Shown piece by piece: positions 37,311 to 49,640 of a stretch of DNA of 64,000 nt. The stretch is from Casuarius casuarius (lineage: Eukaryota > Chordata > Aves > Casuariiformes > Casuariidae). The position numbers and the translations under genes are program-made. The notes beneath the pieces were generated by a model, which made no database searches, had not been told where the DNA came from, and worked only from the letters and a program-made list of their open reading frames with translations. Each line of letters starts with the position of its first letter. Within the stretch, counting starts at the first letter, position 1. Where the stretch lies: the NCBI GenBank assembly GCA_003342895.1, contig PTFA01000081.1:2370181-2434180 (forward strand), in the 5' to 3' direction.

Positions 37311-40300
37311 TCTGCAAAAGTCCCTAGAACAACAGCCGTGGAGACTGGCATCTTATTTCCTCACACAGCAGCAACATGATGTTTGGTACATCATAAACTG
37401 AATGGCCTCACCCTGTACTTGGAACAACAAAAGTTAATTGAGATGGGAATTGATTAACAGAGATCGTGACCAANGCCACATTTTCTTCTAGCCTTGTAGC
37501 TGAGATGTGAAATATTTGCAAGTGGCTGTTNTTCCAAGCTGAAGTTTAGTGAGAGCAGGGTACATTTATACATGTAAAATGTGTTTGCTCTACCCTGTCT
37601 AGAGGTTTTCAGAGTCTTTATGGCTGCAATCTGAGTACAGTTGTCACATGAAGGTGACACTAGGAGAGGTGGAATGGACCTCAGCTTTCCTCTGGCCATT
37701 GCAATCCTCCCTTCTGCTCACCCTGGCTGCTGCTGGCAGATCCTATTTGGGATCTTTCTTAGGTGCCAGGGTTTTATTTCACTCATCACTACTCTGAGCC
37801 CTTTGGTCATAACCGGATATTGNTCCTTGCAGCAAAGCTTTGAGCTGAGAAGTTATTCCCATACAGTCAGGTGATTACAATAGAANTTATTATGGGGTTC
37901 ACTCAAGAATCCAGGACATTTGTGAGTATTTGAACCCAGGAGTCCCAGTGCAAAACCCTGTCTTCGAGGTCATCCCTCCTGCATCATGCTTCTTGGTGTA
38001 AAACCAACTGACACATGAATGTGTGGCACAAAATTAAGTTGGTCCTTTTCAACTAGTAGCATGACAGGCCTTTGATTTTTGCATTATTTCTTGTAGAGGA
38101 GACAAGTGGAAGGAGCACTTCAGTGTGATACCTCCATGACCTAAATTCAAAAGGTCTAAGTTGTAGTTGTAGGTAGTTGTTTTTGGAGGAGATCCAGTTG
38201 TAGAAAGAAATTTTGCCAAATCAGCTTAGGGAAAGTTGACTGAGGTGTTTGAACAGAAAGATTGTTCAGCCATCTATGCAGCTGGCTCAGTAGAGGAAAC
38301 AGTTATTCCTAGGTAATTTGAAGCAAATACATATATGTGTATATATATTTATAAATACACTGCACAATCCCTCTAGCTGTCACCATTTCTCTCAGTGAGA
38401 AGTCTGAAATCCAAGGGTATTAGGAAGGAGAACTCAAGNCTAGAAATTCAGTCCCCTTCTGCCCCCCACAATAATCTCCCATTTGCTCAAAGGAGTGTAT
38501 GGCTCTGGATATTGCTGAGCTCGTTTGTGCAGTGGGAGATTGTTTCCCCTACGCTAATGAGCTGCCCCCATTCTTTGCCTTAAAAAGCCACTCCAGATAT
38601 CCTTTGCCTTGTCATGCGCCATGAAGAGAGAAAAGCCATTTGGTTTAGTGAACCTAGTTGTGAAATCCACTGATGGAGTTTCACCAACAGCTAAAGATCA
38701 ATGCAGAACCACAGCATGTACTTGTTAGCAAAACACTGCAAATGCCCCATTCTGTATTAATTTGCATTGTGGGACTTGGCAGCAGCACCAAATTTGGTAT
38801 TTGTTTTGGGATACCACAAGGAAAAGATTTGCACCCTTAGAAGCACTTACCCTTCCCTGCCAACCTGTCACTAATGGGATAACAGCAGGACACAGCTGCT
38901 CAGGATCTGGCTTTTTCNAACAGTGATAACTGAAGGGTTAAACTGAGCCCCAAGTACTTGTTCTTCCAACATACCCTGCACTCCTCACCCTCCAGGATTT
39001 ATGGTCATCTAGTCACATGTTAAAAAGATTATTGGAAAAATATGTAAATGAAAGTTAATAAGTGTAGCAGAGTGGTGTAAAAGCAGACTTATTAGCAACA
39101 GGATCCAAGGCTCTGCACATGCTACATTTCTGTTGCTGGAAATATCATCAAAGAGCTTTCCAGGGCTGCAAGGCCCAGATGGATTTTACATTTCTATGCA
39201 CCAGCCCCTGAGCCAAATCTGAATTCACAGGTGAAGTCAACAGCACAGCTCACAAGGAGGTGCCTGGGCTGCATGTCTCAGTTTCTCACNGAGTTCTGGG
39301 TCTCAGGAGAAGTGGAGGTCTCCTCTGAAAGGTGGTTTTGGAGAGAACTTTGCCTTAGCCTCCAACCTTTTTGATAATGCCAAAAATGGGGCAAAGGACN
39401 GCTTTGCTTCTGGAGGGGGAGTTTAATGAAGTTGCCTCTTTCAGGCTGAACATACACATCACAGCTANTCTTTTCTCCAGCCCCAATAGAGCTTTTTTTT
39501 CCCCTGGAGGCTACATGGCTTTTTGCCAGCAGCCCACAGAGCTGTGCTTGAACCTTGTTCTTTTCTCCCATTGCTGGCAAAGAAGTTTTTTTGAGACATA
39601 AATAGCAGAACAGCAGTGCCATGAGAGCATACTGTCTGTTTTCACCACTTGCATGGCTTATGGCTAGGATTCTTATGGCACTGGCTCTGGGCAACAAGAC
39701 ACTGAGTGCAAAGTGTAGAACTCATCTTCCCTAGGGTGTCTATCTGCCTTTCCTGGTGCAGAGTGTGCTTTCTTGAGAGTAATCATCTTTCTTTCTATGT
39801 AACTGGTGAAGAGATTTCACACACCTGATACCCTGAGAAGAGAACTGGAGCTAGATCTTTGGGTATATCCAAGCACTTGGAAAAAGGGCTAGATTGGCAA
39901 AATTTGGAAATGAATAATATTTAAACACCAGACAGTTGAGCATACTTGAACTAATGCTGAATGTGGTCTGCAGAGCCCCACTTGAATTCCCTAACACAGA
40001 GGCTGCCAGGGCACCAGACTGGATCCCACTCTGTGGCCAGTCTCCACTACATTCCCTGTCTGGTGGTAACGGCATTTGCTCACTGATTGCCCAAAAAGCA
40101 CTGATCCCTTTTGCATCATGAGCAGAGCGTCTGGGGCTGCTGCAGCAGATAACAGACGAAGAACAACGGAGAAGACAACGCAAGGCTGCCAACAGGCCCA
40201 GTGCCCAGATCCACGCTGTGTGNGCATGCCAGGAATTCTGCTGTACGCATTTGTCCACTTGATTGGGAACCAGATGGGTGTATTCAAGTCACCTTAAATC

Positions 40301-40379
40301 TGCTCTTTGGAAACTTCAAACGGAGACAGCCTTTAAAAAAAATAAACCCTCAAACAACAACAACAAGAGCAGCATNTGA
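37311..40379. other. No gene recognised
   Basis: Contains a TA/TG-rich microsatellite at 38327-38360 and a (CAA)n run at 40351-40367. Paired frames of 135-139 codons near 39278-39697 and 39851-40258 on the minus strand overlap frames on the other strand and contain Ns. They show no family signature. Confidence 0.45.
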
Positions 40380-40890
40380 CTGAAGGCTGAACCGAGGCAC
40401 TGCCACAATTTCTCTTGGCAACCTGTCATTCTAAAATCTGCTTCTTGCCACACTTGTGCAAGGCACATTATTGAACATTTCCTGACTATTTGCCAGGGAT
40501 TCTATAAATGCTGTCCAAATAGCAGGGTCTCGCCTGCCGCTTTGATACATCTGGCTAAATTGCATTAAGCAGCACGCCAGAGGCTGATGGAATCCCCGCA
40601 GGACNTGCTCTGTCTGTCAGGCCCTCCGAAGAGCCCGGGTGATGAATGATAGCGCTAACATTAAACAGCTTGCCTGTGATGTTTTTCAAGTGTCCCTCCC
40701 CAACAGCTCGCCTGCTGCCCTGTCTTCTAGGAGATAACCCAGCACAACAGAACATTACCTCATTAAGAAAGCTAGCTCTAATTGGAAACAGACAGGGCAT
40801 CACCTCCCTCATGTTAGCTTGGGGGTCCACCCTGCCATTTAAATTCCTGTTTGGAAGATTAATGTCCACACACTGCAAAGAGTGATGTTC
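40380..40890. promoter_or_regulatory. Candidate conserved non-coding element, best in window
   Basis: The block keeps many CpGs (ctcgcctgccgc, cacgcc, cccgcagg, tccgaag, cccggg, agcgct, ctcgcc) although both flanks are CpG-poor. It also packs homeodomain-like sites: tgatgaatgatag at 40640-40652 (MEIS/PBX-like), cattaag at 40761-40767 and taattgg at 40779-40785, with tcaagtg near 40688 (NKX-like). No repeat family is visible and open frames here are not protein-like. Retained CpGs outside a promoter island suggest constraint or an unmethylated enhancer. This is inference from texture; orthologue alignment would decide. Confidence 0.42.
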
Positions 40891-41005
40891 TTAGACAGTA
40901 AGTGTGGAGCAAATACTAGATGTGATGAAAGTGAGCATCAACAATGAAACTGCGATTACAGGGCCTTCAGATGTTCATGCTCTACTCTGAAGGGTTTTGT
41001 GAGGG
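40891..41005. other. No feature recognised
   Basis: Short linker between the conserved-looking block and a CR1-like scrap. Confidence 0.4.
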
Positions 41006-41075
41006 GGATCATAGAGATACTCGCTTAGAAGAAACAGATGATTTAGTTCAAACCCTGTATTAATACCATCCAGGC
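41006..41075 (-). mobile_element. Possible CR1 3' end scrap
   Basis: The text ggggatcatagagatactcg followed by gatttagttcaaaccctgta resembles the reverse complement of a CR1 3' end ('atcatagaatcatagaat...atctagtccaaccccctg'). It is badly worn and could be coincidence. Confidence 0.3.
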
Positions 41076-42769
41076 CTATCATTTAGGCCCCGGTTCTGTA
41101 TCACTACNGTGTATCTGTCTGTACCCAAAGGAACATACCTACTCAGGAGTAGCAGGAACAAATCACAGGTTACCTGTGGCAGAGCCTCCTGCTGACATCC
41201 CATTACCTCCTCTGTTCCTCCCACTACTGAGTTGCAGAGTAGAGAAAGGTTGGGTAAGAGGTGAATTTTGCTGGCCCCTACATGGATGTAAAGGAAAGGG
41301 AAAAGAATAAATCATATCCATGAACTTACAGCTCAGTTTTCATGGCACTTTTTTCTTCCCTGATGACTCTATGGTTTATTTTAAACCAGAGGTTTTAAAT
41401 TCAGAAGTGACTTAATTTGGAATAATTTGAAGCAAGCCAGTAGCATCATTTAAGTCACTTACTGTTTATGTTGCCTTTTCCTATCCTTTTACTCCTACAG
41501 AATGCTTGGCCTAGAGCTCTGTCACAATTTTTGCAGCATTTATATTACAGGAGTGGCATGACACAGTGGAAGTACTTTTTAACTTCAGGATTTTATTGCT
41601 ACCACCTGACAAGTCCAAGTCCCCCATGCTGNAGGCACTGCCTGTGACAGCAGCACAGACTTTACTGAGCCCACTCCATGCTGCCCATCAGGTATGCCAN
41701 TACAGGCAGTTGTGTTGCCTGCTGGCAAAACAGAATCCTTGTTTAGATCTGGATCAGTCCCCTGGTATTGTTTGTCACCCACCTCCAGCAGTGGTACTGG
41801 CCTAAGACAGGTGGGTGAAATAAAGAGAAGAATGGAAAAAATTAAGTAGTGATGATGAGTATAACCTGTATGTGCTCTGTGGTGCAGTCTGTCCTCAGCT
41901 AGCAATGGCAGGGCAGTAGAAGAAGAACTTCCCTAAGTCTTGGCTGTTCACTTCTTTAACCTCAAAGCACCAGAGCCCACTGCTTTCACTTCCAGAGGCC
42001 TCAAGTTCTGTTCTGTGCTGTTGATGGTCCACTTAGGAGCCTCTTACTTAGATGGTGCGTTCAGTTCATATGAAACTGGTCAGTAGCCAAGCTATAAGAG
42101 TATCTATAGATTTACATTTCTTTCAGGAACCCCAGAGGTCCTGAAGCATTACAGTTGCATCTGATATGCATACAGCTGACAGTAGNTTATTTTAAGAATA
42201 TGCACTAGCTTTATCAGGTATTCTGTCTGCTTCACTGAATGAGAGTTTCCCAGTTATTCAGATCACAACTATGGTAAGTTATGATGATTTCCATGGTAAC
42301 CAGCCATGATTTTTCATTGATAAGATGGTCCTTGAAGCCATGAAAAACTTGCTTAGCAGCCAGGTATATTGAAACACCTTTTCAGAACAGAAGATGTGTT
42401 TTCTGAGTTCTCACAGACAAGATGAAGAGTGAAATGCAGTTGCTTCTGTCAGGAGAGGCCTCCAGAGATGGGAGGTTGGGGAAGGGACACATAACAGAAG
42501 GAAATATGCTTAGACAGCTGTGGGTGCAGCCTGGACTTCAGTTTCAATGCTTCATTTCAGTGCAGGCTTTTACTGAACCCTCCACATCCATCTCCCTTCT
42601 CAGACCTCCTTTGAAGGAACACCTCCAAACAGCCAGAATACCTAACTAGTTTCAGGCTGTGACCTGAAGAATGGTTATCTAAAATCCAAAAGAGGCATGA
42701 GCAATAAATTCAGGCCATAGTCCTGCCTGCTGGCTTTGTTACACTTTGGCAATATTTTGTGAAGAGTAC
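41076..42769. other. No gene recognised
   Basis: CpG is sparse. Frames of about 80-106 codons at 41566-41905 contain Ns and overlap on opposite strands, so they are not called. A short passage at 41085-41140 (ggccccggttctgtatcac) may be a spacer-repeat remnant. Confidence 0.4.
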
Positions 42770-42960
42770 TAACTGTATGCTTGAAGTTAAGATGGGGCTA
42801 CGNAGCTGCTTAATTAGCTGGTCTCGGACAAAACATCTAGAGCCATTCAATATAACCAGGAACTTAATCACACATTTAGTGGACACAGGTAACTTGAAAG
42901 AAGGCTAGTAATCTGCTGTACATGTTTCTCCCCTAGCAAATGTTTGGCCCAGAACCTCTG
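42770..42960. promoter_or_regulatory. Candidate conserved non-coding element (weak)
   Basis: Includes gctgcttaattagctggtct with a TAATTAG homeodomain core at 42811-42817, followed by a CpG-containing ctcggac. No repeat signature. Texture-based only. Confidence 0.22.
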
Positions 42961-45900
42961 CAAGGGAATTGAGATTTAAAACTGAAATACTACATTTTGC
43001 TCACCTTAATGTGCATGCAGGGACATGAGAATGGATTTTGGTGGGAAGAGCCAATTTGAATGCTTGCCCAGATCTCAGTCCCTAGTGTCAAGGTTCAAGA
43101 ATGATCAGGTGCAATTAAAAAAAAGGTGGTTTCTTATTTCTATGCTGATTAATTTCCTGGTTCCAGACAGTATTCAAGGTGAGATTGTCAAGTACTCCAA
43201 GCACATCTGTTTCCTAGCAAGACCCAAGAAATCAGGAAGTTGTGGAAGAGTACCAAGTAAACCTGTTATCAGATGCAGACTGTCAGTCTAGTTATGCAAG
43301 GTCATTTGGGGAGGGCAGGGAGGCTTAGCAAAGCCAGTGAACTTTTGAGGTGCCTCTGTCAGTAGTTATGGAGCAATTTCACTGGGTTCTCAAAACCCTA
43401 GGCCATGTGGGGCTGCAAGGTCAGCTGTAACATCTGTTTATGGTGTTCAAACTTGCAGACAAATTCAGTTTTAATTCATTAAGCATTCTCCCTTTTGTGG
43501 GTATGATCTGAAACAATTCATGATGCTTTAAAGTGTTATGGGCTTAAAAAACCAAACAAACCCAGGCAATAAATGACTGTTTTTAAAATAATCTGCAACA
43601 GTCATAAAAGAAAATCATAAAATCCAATATTCACACATGTTAAAAAAGTGGAAATGGCTTTTAAAAACTTCAGCCTCAGTCTATGCTGCATCCTGCTTAG
43701 TAGTTCCTTAAGGGATATAAGTGGCACAAGTTCTGATACAGAGAGCAGTGTAGACTTCTCTATTTTAGGAAGACCCACACCTTTTTCCAAGACAGTGCCA
43801 CTTGAACTGACTCAGAGTCCCTGTTCACCCTCTGCTTGATGCTTTTTTCAGATAATGGGTTGAACAGATGAATCTTCATCAGAACCAGATCTTGAACCAG
43901 GCAGGGCCATATTCTCATCCTCATTTAAATACAAGGAGCAGCAGTGTAACTACAAATTAGACTGCTTGCAGGAGTGGAAATTGCTGAAGTAAAGGGTGAA
44001 TCTTACTGTTCTCAGCAATGTGTTCAAATAGATTGTTTATTTGGCACACATATCCTAAGGTATACTTCTGTCCCTCAGAAATATGCCATCCATTTTCCAA
44101 GTTCATCTTATTTTGCTAGTAAGTTGTTGCTCCTCTCTTCCATCCTGCCATCACATTGTGTCCATCATAACCTTTTCAGCCATTANATGGCAATTCTTAA
44201 AACATTATATATTTTCCCTTCCCAGCACTAGTTCATCTTCTACCATTCAGCTGTGCTTCATGCTGAAATACGATACAAGCTTTTGATAAAGACTTTTCTT
44301 CATTGCTCATCAGTTCTTTTAGTAGATAAGGCCATTTTTTCCTCAGTAGCTTAATGCAGTGCCAAAGGCCACTCCTTCAGTGTAGCATTTTCCAAGCTGA
44401 TTGCTTACAACTCTTTGCTGGGTTAGAGGTAGGATATCTGCTACACTTGCTTCAGGGCACTTAAAGGACATCTATAACACTCCTGAATTTTGACTTTGTT
44501 TAGATCTAGTATAATAGATTCACCCATTGAACTGTTCTTCCCCCAAGGAAGGCTGGGACATATGCAGCACACTTGTGGGTCAGTCTTTATACAGTTAACC
44601 CAAACCCTTACTTCCATTCTCAGATAACTGTGCAGTAGAACTGACTCCACGAACTGTCCCAACAGCACACAGTGGATTTGCAATTTCAAAAGTGCCACAG
44701 CTCAATACCTTACCTGCACATGACCTTCACACTGAAGATGACATTACAAAAGCATCTTATTGCAGCAGTCTTCAAGAAGCTATTATATAGCATTTCCTTG
44801 TGCTCAAGGTGGTGCGATGAGAAGTAGCAGGATAAAATGGAGCAAATGTTGCCCAACAGAAATGTTTCCTGACAGCAGGACAAGGAGGATGGAGTCCAGC
44901 AAGTCATGGCAGGTGGTAGGTCATCTCATTTAGAGCTGTCCTGACAAATCCAGGTGTTGAACACATCTGACTTTTTAATGCACCAGGAGACACTGTTTTT
45001 ATAGCCCTAGTTACTTCACTCAAGGTAATTGGTTTCAGCTGAAACCAGCTACAGTCCTCCATGCCTGCCTCTTGGCAGACCAAGCAGACACCTGCAGTAA
45101 CCAGCCAGGGCTTTTTTAAGCTCCTGTTAATAGATCAGGCTGGCAAGATCCAAGCTTCCAGGAATGCTGTATTGGCAAGACCTCCACAAGTCCTGTTTCC
45201 CTGTAAATGAGTGAAGTCTCACTTGAGCCTCTGACACCTCAGGGCAGTGCCTATCACATTTCTTGAGAGCATATGAACATCCATTGCCTTGGCCTACAAT
45301 GTTGCATTAAGATACCTCAGTTCCTTCAGGACTACCTGCATCTGACAGGCCAAATAACCTCCTGTACCTGCACATTACCCTGATGCAGAAGCTGCTCCTA
45401 CCTGCTTAAAGCAGCTTGTTCAAATGTAGCTAGATATCNGTGTTAACCTCTTGTCCTGTAAGGTGAAGCCTTTACATAACATAAGACTTGCAAACAGAGC
45501 TGAGCATAGAATATTTCTCTCAGTCTCTGGAAAATGGTAATTAAGCATTTTCCCTGCTGAGAGTCATTACAAAACCAGAAAGTTCACAATAGACTAAATT
45601 TATTCCCCTGGGATGTGGTAAAGCCTGTCTTCCACCTTGGTCAGGCCTCATTCAGGATATTGATTAGTCTTGGCATTAACAGATGCATTTCTCAGGAGTT
45701 TTAACAAAGACATTTTCCAGAGGAAGACATGTCAGTGTTGCTACCTAAACCTTGCAATAGCGTCAGTAATCAAACAGATTGGGGAGGTTCAATGGTTAAT
45801 TTCAGTTTCTAGTTCTGTTGCAGGCAGGATTTGACACAGCTGGGACTGGTTAAATAAGAAACTTGAAACTGATGACACTATTGTAGGCCTAAACACTAGC

Positions 45901-46507
45901 CTGGGCTAATGACAACACATCTCTCTCCTCTCAGCACCAAAGGTAACAGTCAAAATATTCTTGGATGTCTCTTACTCATTGCCAAATCTGAGATGTTTCA
46001 GGCTATACTGCACAAATCCCCTTTGCATGAACAACCACGATTTTTACTTGCAGCAAGTAAATTGGGCAGTACTCTTGGCCTCAGTTTCTCACTGATGCTT
46101 AGACTCCCAATTTTATCTCTAACCTTTCAATTCTCACAGTCCCCATCCAAGGGGGAAAGGACTCTATTAAATTCCCCACAAGCTTCCAGAACATAAACAC
46201 AACACTAATACAACACTAACCTTCAGACAGAAGAATTTATTTGCCCAAGAAAGCTTTTCCAGAGAATGAATCAATTCCTTACTGTAGAATTAGAGTTTAG
46301 CCATATAAACTCACTTTGGGGCCTGTAGTACAGGATATGAACATGAATGAAACATTAAAAATACGAGTTGAGAATAAAAGCTCTCCCCAAATCTCCCTTA
46401 TTGTATAAGCTGCTATGAANTAAAGTCCTTTAGGCTGATTTTTAGTCATCAGCATAATTATTTAGGAACATTTTCCAGACCAGTGTTTTTTACAAGTATT
46501 TTAACAA
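42961..46507. other. No gene recognised; CpG-depleted
   Basis: CpG is very rare across this stretch. It includes an 18-base perfect palindrome at 45030-45047. A weak MIR-like scrap at 46063-46100 reads ttgggcagtactcttggcct then cagtttctcactg. No exon or RNA gene is recognised. Confidence 0.45.
45030..45047. repeat. 18-base perfect palindrome
   Basis: tggtttcagctgaaacca equals its own reverse complement. It is centred on a CAGCTG E-box. Confidence 0.9.
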
Positions 46508-46600
46508 CCTGCAAATCAGGAAACTGTAAATCAGAGAAATGAACTGAAATCAGCAATCACAAGGCAGAGAGGCCCCTGGCTTAGACTCTGACAGCATACA
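46508..46600 (-). mobile_element. MIR-like SINE fragment
   Basis: The + strand reads ctgcaaatcaggaaactgta, then cagagaaatgaactg and aatcacaaggcagagagg. This follows the reverse complement of MIR ('cagatgaggaaactgaggctcagagaggttaagt...ggtcacacagc'), so the element lies on the minus strand. MIR-type CORE-SINEs are found across amniotes. Confidence 0.42.
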
Positions 46601-47631
46601 CTGAATAGCAGCAGTTCTGTTCCCTCACTTGCAAGCACTGGGGACTGTTGCTAGAGAGGCCTGAGCTAAAAGCCACCAGAGCCTAGGACTTGGCATGGCT
46701 GGAGTTCAGTGCCACTGCTGTGAGCCAGAGCACAGCAATCAGATCTTGTTCTCACTCTCAAAGATGGGGCACAGCAACACTGCATCCTCNCCTCCACCTT
46801 CTCCAAGCAGGACAAACCTAGAACCAAAAGCCTTTTGCAAACACCTGCCTTTCCCCAGAATTAATCAGTTCAGCTGCNCTTGCGTATGCCAAACTTGAGC
46901 AAATAAGTTTATTAACCACAGGAAGAGAAAGTTTAAATCTAGTGCTGTAANGTGATAGGTAATGGTCTCTAGAGCACTCCATCACCAGCCTGGGTCAGCC
47001 TNACTGCAAAGCAGAACAGAGAACCCTATTTCGTGTTACAAACATAGCCTTAGTTTCTGCAGAAGAGCTTTTTCATAGCCAATTGAGACAATTTATTCTC
47101 AAGAATTCAGGACTGGAAAACATTTTTAATTCAGTTATTGCAGGCATGGCTGAATGGCTGCCCTTGGATTTAGTGGTCAGCCATCTGTTCAAAAGGCAGA
47201 TGTCTAACCTTTGGTAAAGGATTCATGTGCCAGAAACCAAAAACAAGAGATCACACCTGTCCCATTCTCATGACACAGCAGAAGAGTGAAGCCAGTGAAG
47301 TCCCTGTGTTATTCTGTCTGGGAGTAACATGGCAAGATTAATGGCTTTCCTAGTAGCCAGTGACAGCATGTAGAAGTTTGGAAATGAAGTCTTCCCTCTT
47401 GCTATAAGAGGCTGAGAGACTGCATTACAAGCCTCTAACATGTTCTATCAAACACNACAATTACTGTTGACTAAAAGACATCATGGCTCTGAGCACTCTA
47501 CTCCAAGACATTCAATACTTCTGACAACCAAAGTAGGGATTTTCAAAGCCATCTGTGCAGAACACCAGCTTCCTNAAGTTAGGGCCTTGTATCTTAAAGC
47601 ATACTGTTGTTTCTTGAGAGCCTGTCCCTAA
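46601..47631. other. No gene recognised
   Basis: CpG-poor, N-containing unique-looking DNA between two MIR-like pieces. Nothing else is recognised. Confidence 0.4.
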
Positions 47632-47690
47632 GCTTAACTCCAAACTTTTGAGCTTCAGTTTCACCATCTGCAGAGAANTTAGAGACTGCT
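47632..47690 (+). mobile_element. MIR-like SINE fragment
   Basis: The text agcttaactccaaactttt then gagcttcagtttcaccatct and gcagagaa matches the MIR segment 'acttaacctctctgagcctcagtttccccatctgtaaaa'. Only the conserved middle part is visible. Confidence 0.42.
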
Positions 47691-47888
47691 TTGGCCAAGT
47701 CTGAGAGGTGCTTTTGTGTGTGAAGCTGCATTGCCCAGGTAAGTTGAAATTTCAGAGAACTGACAGAGCATGTTTAGGGTAAGACAGCAACCAGAAAATC
47801 AGCTGTGCCTAGAAAGACACATTAGGATTTGTTACAGGTATTTTAACTAACAAAGAAAGAAGCAGCATGGTACAGCCAAGGCATTTGC

Positions 47889-48036
47889 TAAAGCAAGACA
47901 AGCAAGGAACTTACAGATCCCTACAGCTGTGCAAAATGTAGAGATGCAACATGCCTACATATGGCTAAGGAATCAGGTAAAGCAGGGCAAACAAGGAACC
48001 TACAGACCTTTACAGTGATGCAAGATATAAAGAGGT
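47889..48036 (+). repeat. Imperfect tandem duplication, 89-base spacing
   Basis: The unit beginning taaagcaagacaagcaagga at 47889 recurs as taaagcagggcaaacaagga at 47978. The match continues through ttacagatccctacag / ctacagacctttacag, then a weaker match over gcaaaatgtagagatg / gcaagatataaagagg. About 60 bases of each copy align at roughly 75-80 per cent by eye. It may be a local duplication or part of an unrecognised minisatellite or transposon. Confidence 0.75.
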
Positions 48037-49429
48037 AGTAGTCTTTTTCCTAGGAAGAAGAGGTGTCTGCAGTTNTGGTACCTCCCTCAGGCTGGAGTTC
48101 AAATTTTTCGTGTGAGATAGCAGCTAAGATTCCCATATGAATGAAGTCTAAAAGCACTAAGGAAATATTAAATTTTGTAGTGATATGTATAGGTCTAGGG
48201 AGATTTAAGAAGATTGCTTTTTCACAAGCTCACAGCCCTCAAGTGTCACAACTACAACACAGATCTCATCTTGTGGGAAGGGGAACACAATTAAACCTCA
48301 GACCTAGCTTTCTCTCCTGCAAACATAGAGACTTTTTCCCATGATGGCTTGTCTAGATGTAGTCATNTAGCAGTTCTTGCAGGTATTGTTCAGGACACTC
48401 TTAACCAGCACAGTCTAAAGCAAAGCTTTACTTANTTAAAGAGCTTCTGCAAAGATGTGATACATCTTAAAAAAACAAAATACAACAACAANTGAGAAAA
48501 AACAAACAAAGCAAANTAAAATANTTGNATTTTGTTTCCTTCATAGCTAGTACTTACCCAAAACATCAAAACAGCTCTTCCCACAGAAAAGGAGCAAAGC
48601 CCTGCAGAGCCACTTATATAGCCAGAGCCCTGAGGCAGCATTAGGGCCATTGCTCACACTTGGCTGTAACCACACCCAAGGAACGTATAAAAGATGAGTT
48701 CCACCATCCTTCTTTTTTAAAAGGATGGAGATAGGGAAAGGGTGAGAGAAGGAAAATAAAGGGGGGGGGGAAGGGGAGTTCTGTAAGTTTTATTCCTTTC
48801 TGAATAATATTATTCCATATGAGAGTCTGAGAAGAGTCTTCCTATTGTTNCTGAGAGGCTTTGTGTTTTTCTTTTCTTAGTTTATCTCCAGAGTTTCTCC
48901 TAGGCTTTGCAAGTTTCTCTTCTGGCATAGAATAGGTTAGTGTTCTCTAAGCTAAATGNTGGCTCTCCCTACTGAACTTCCTCCTATAAGGAAAATGTAG
49001 CAGGGTTACCAGGAGGGCTGGCAACNATTTCTTAAACAGTCTTTTGAAAGAAAGAAAAAAATCATAGCAAATAACCCATACAAAGCTATTCAGTGGCCCC
49101 ATCTCCTTGTGCAGGCAGTCAGAAATGCTGGCAGCTGCCATGAGGAGCTGAAAAAAATCATCATTATACTCCAGGCAGCTTGAAATCAAATAATATGTGC
49201 ACACAAAAGGTTTTCATTTTGGAGCTATTGTGCCTGGCCTATTTTGGAGGAGGGGAGAAAGANACCTATTGTCTCTTAAAAAGCAAAATAGTGGCCTGGT
49301 TTTAGTTCTGCAGGAATGGAATGATCTGTGTGCTATTAGCTGACAGCAAAGACATCCTCTTTGCAGAGCTTGCTCACTGCTCCACTTAGTTTGCAATTGG
49401 TATCTGCCAAATCCCCACAGGGTAAGAGG
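48037..49429. other. Low-complexity A-rich and purine-rich DNA
   Basis: An A-rich stretch with several Ns lies at 48466-48540, and a purine-rich tract with a G10 run lies at 48715-48778. A TATAAAAG at 48686-48693 preceded by a CACCC-like string at 48671-48678 is noted but not called a promoter. No gene is seen. Confidence 0.45.
48715..48778 (+). repeat. Purine-rich tract with G10
   Basis: Almost uninterrupted A/G sequence over about 60 bases, with ten G residues at 48761-48770. It could form triplex or slip during replication. Confidence 0.75.
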
Positions 49430-49640
49430 CCTTGTGCTCCAGCTGTTGGAGAAGTAATATCCCCCACTGCTCAGCATGATAGGAGAGTAATAAAAACATC
49501 ATTTCTAATAGGAAAATGATGCTTGCAGAAGCAAATGGAGACTGGCTTGCTTAACGGAGAGGGGGCTTTGGGAAGGACAAAGCCATCCTTAGCAAGCGTA
49601 TGGATGGAGCCTTTCTTCCAGAACTGAAGACAGGGAAAGC
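49430..49640. promoter_or_regulatory. Candidate conserved non-coding element (weak)
   Basis: Includes gagtaataaaaacatcattt and a short inverted pair, catcattt at 49498-49505 against aaatgatg at 49515-49522, followed by gcttaacggagaggg. No repeat signature. Texture-based. Confidence 0.22.

Noticed and set aside
48671..48700. CACCC-like string followed by TATAAAAG, promoter-like
   Set aside because: Eight-base matches are common in AT-rich DNA. No CpG enrichment, initiator or downstream exon supports it.
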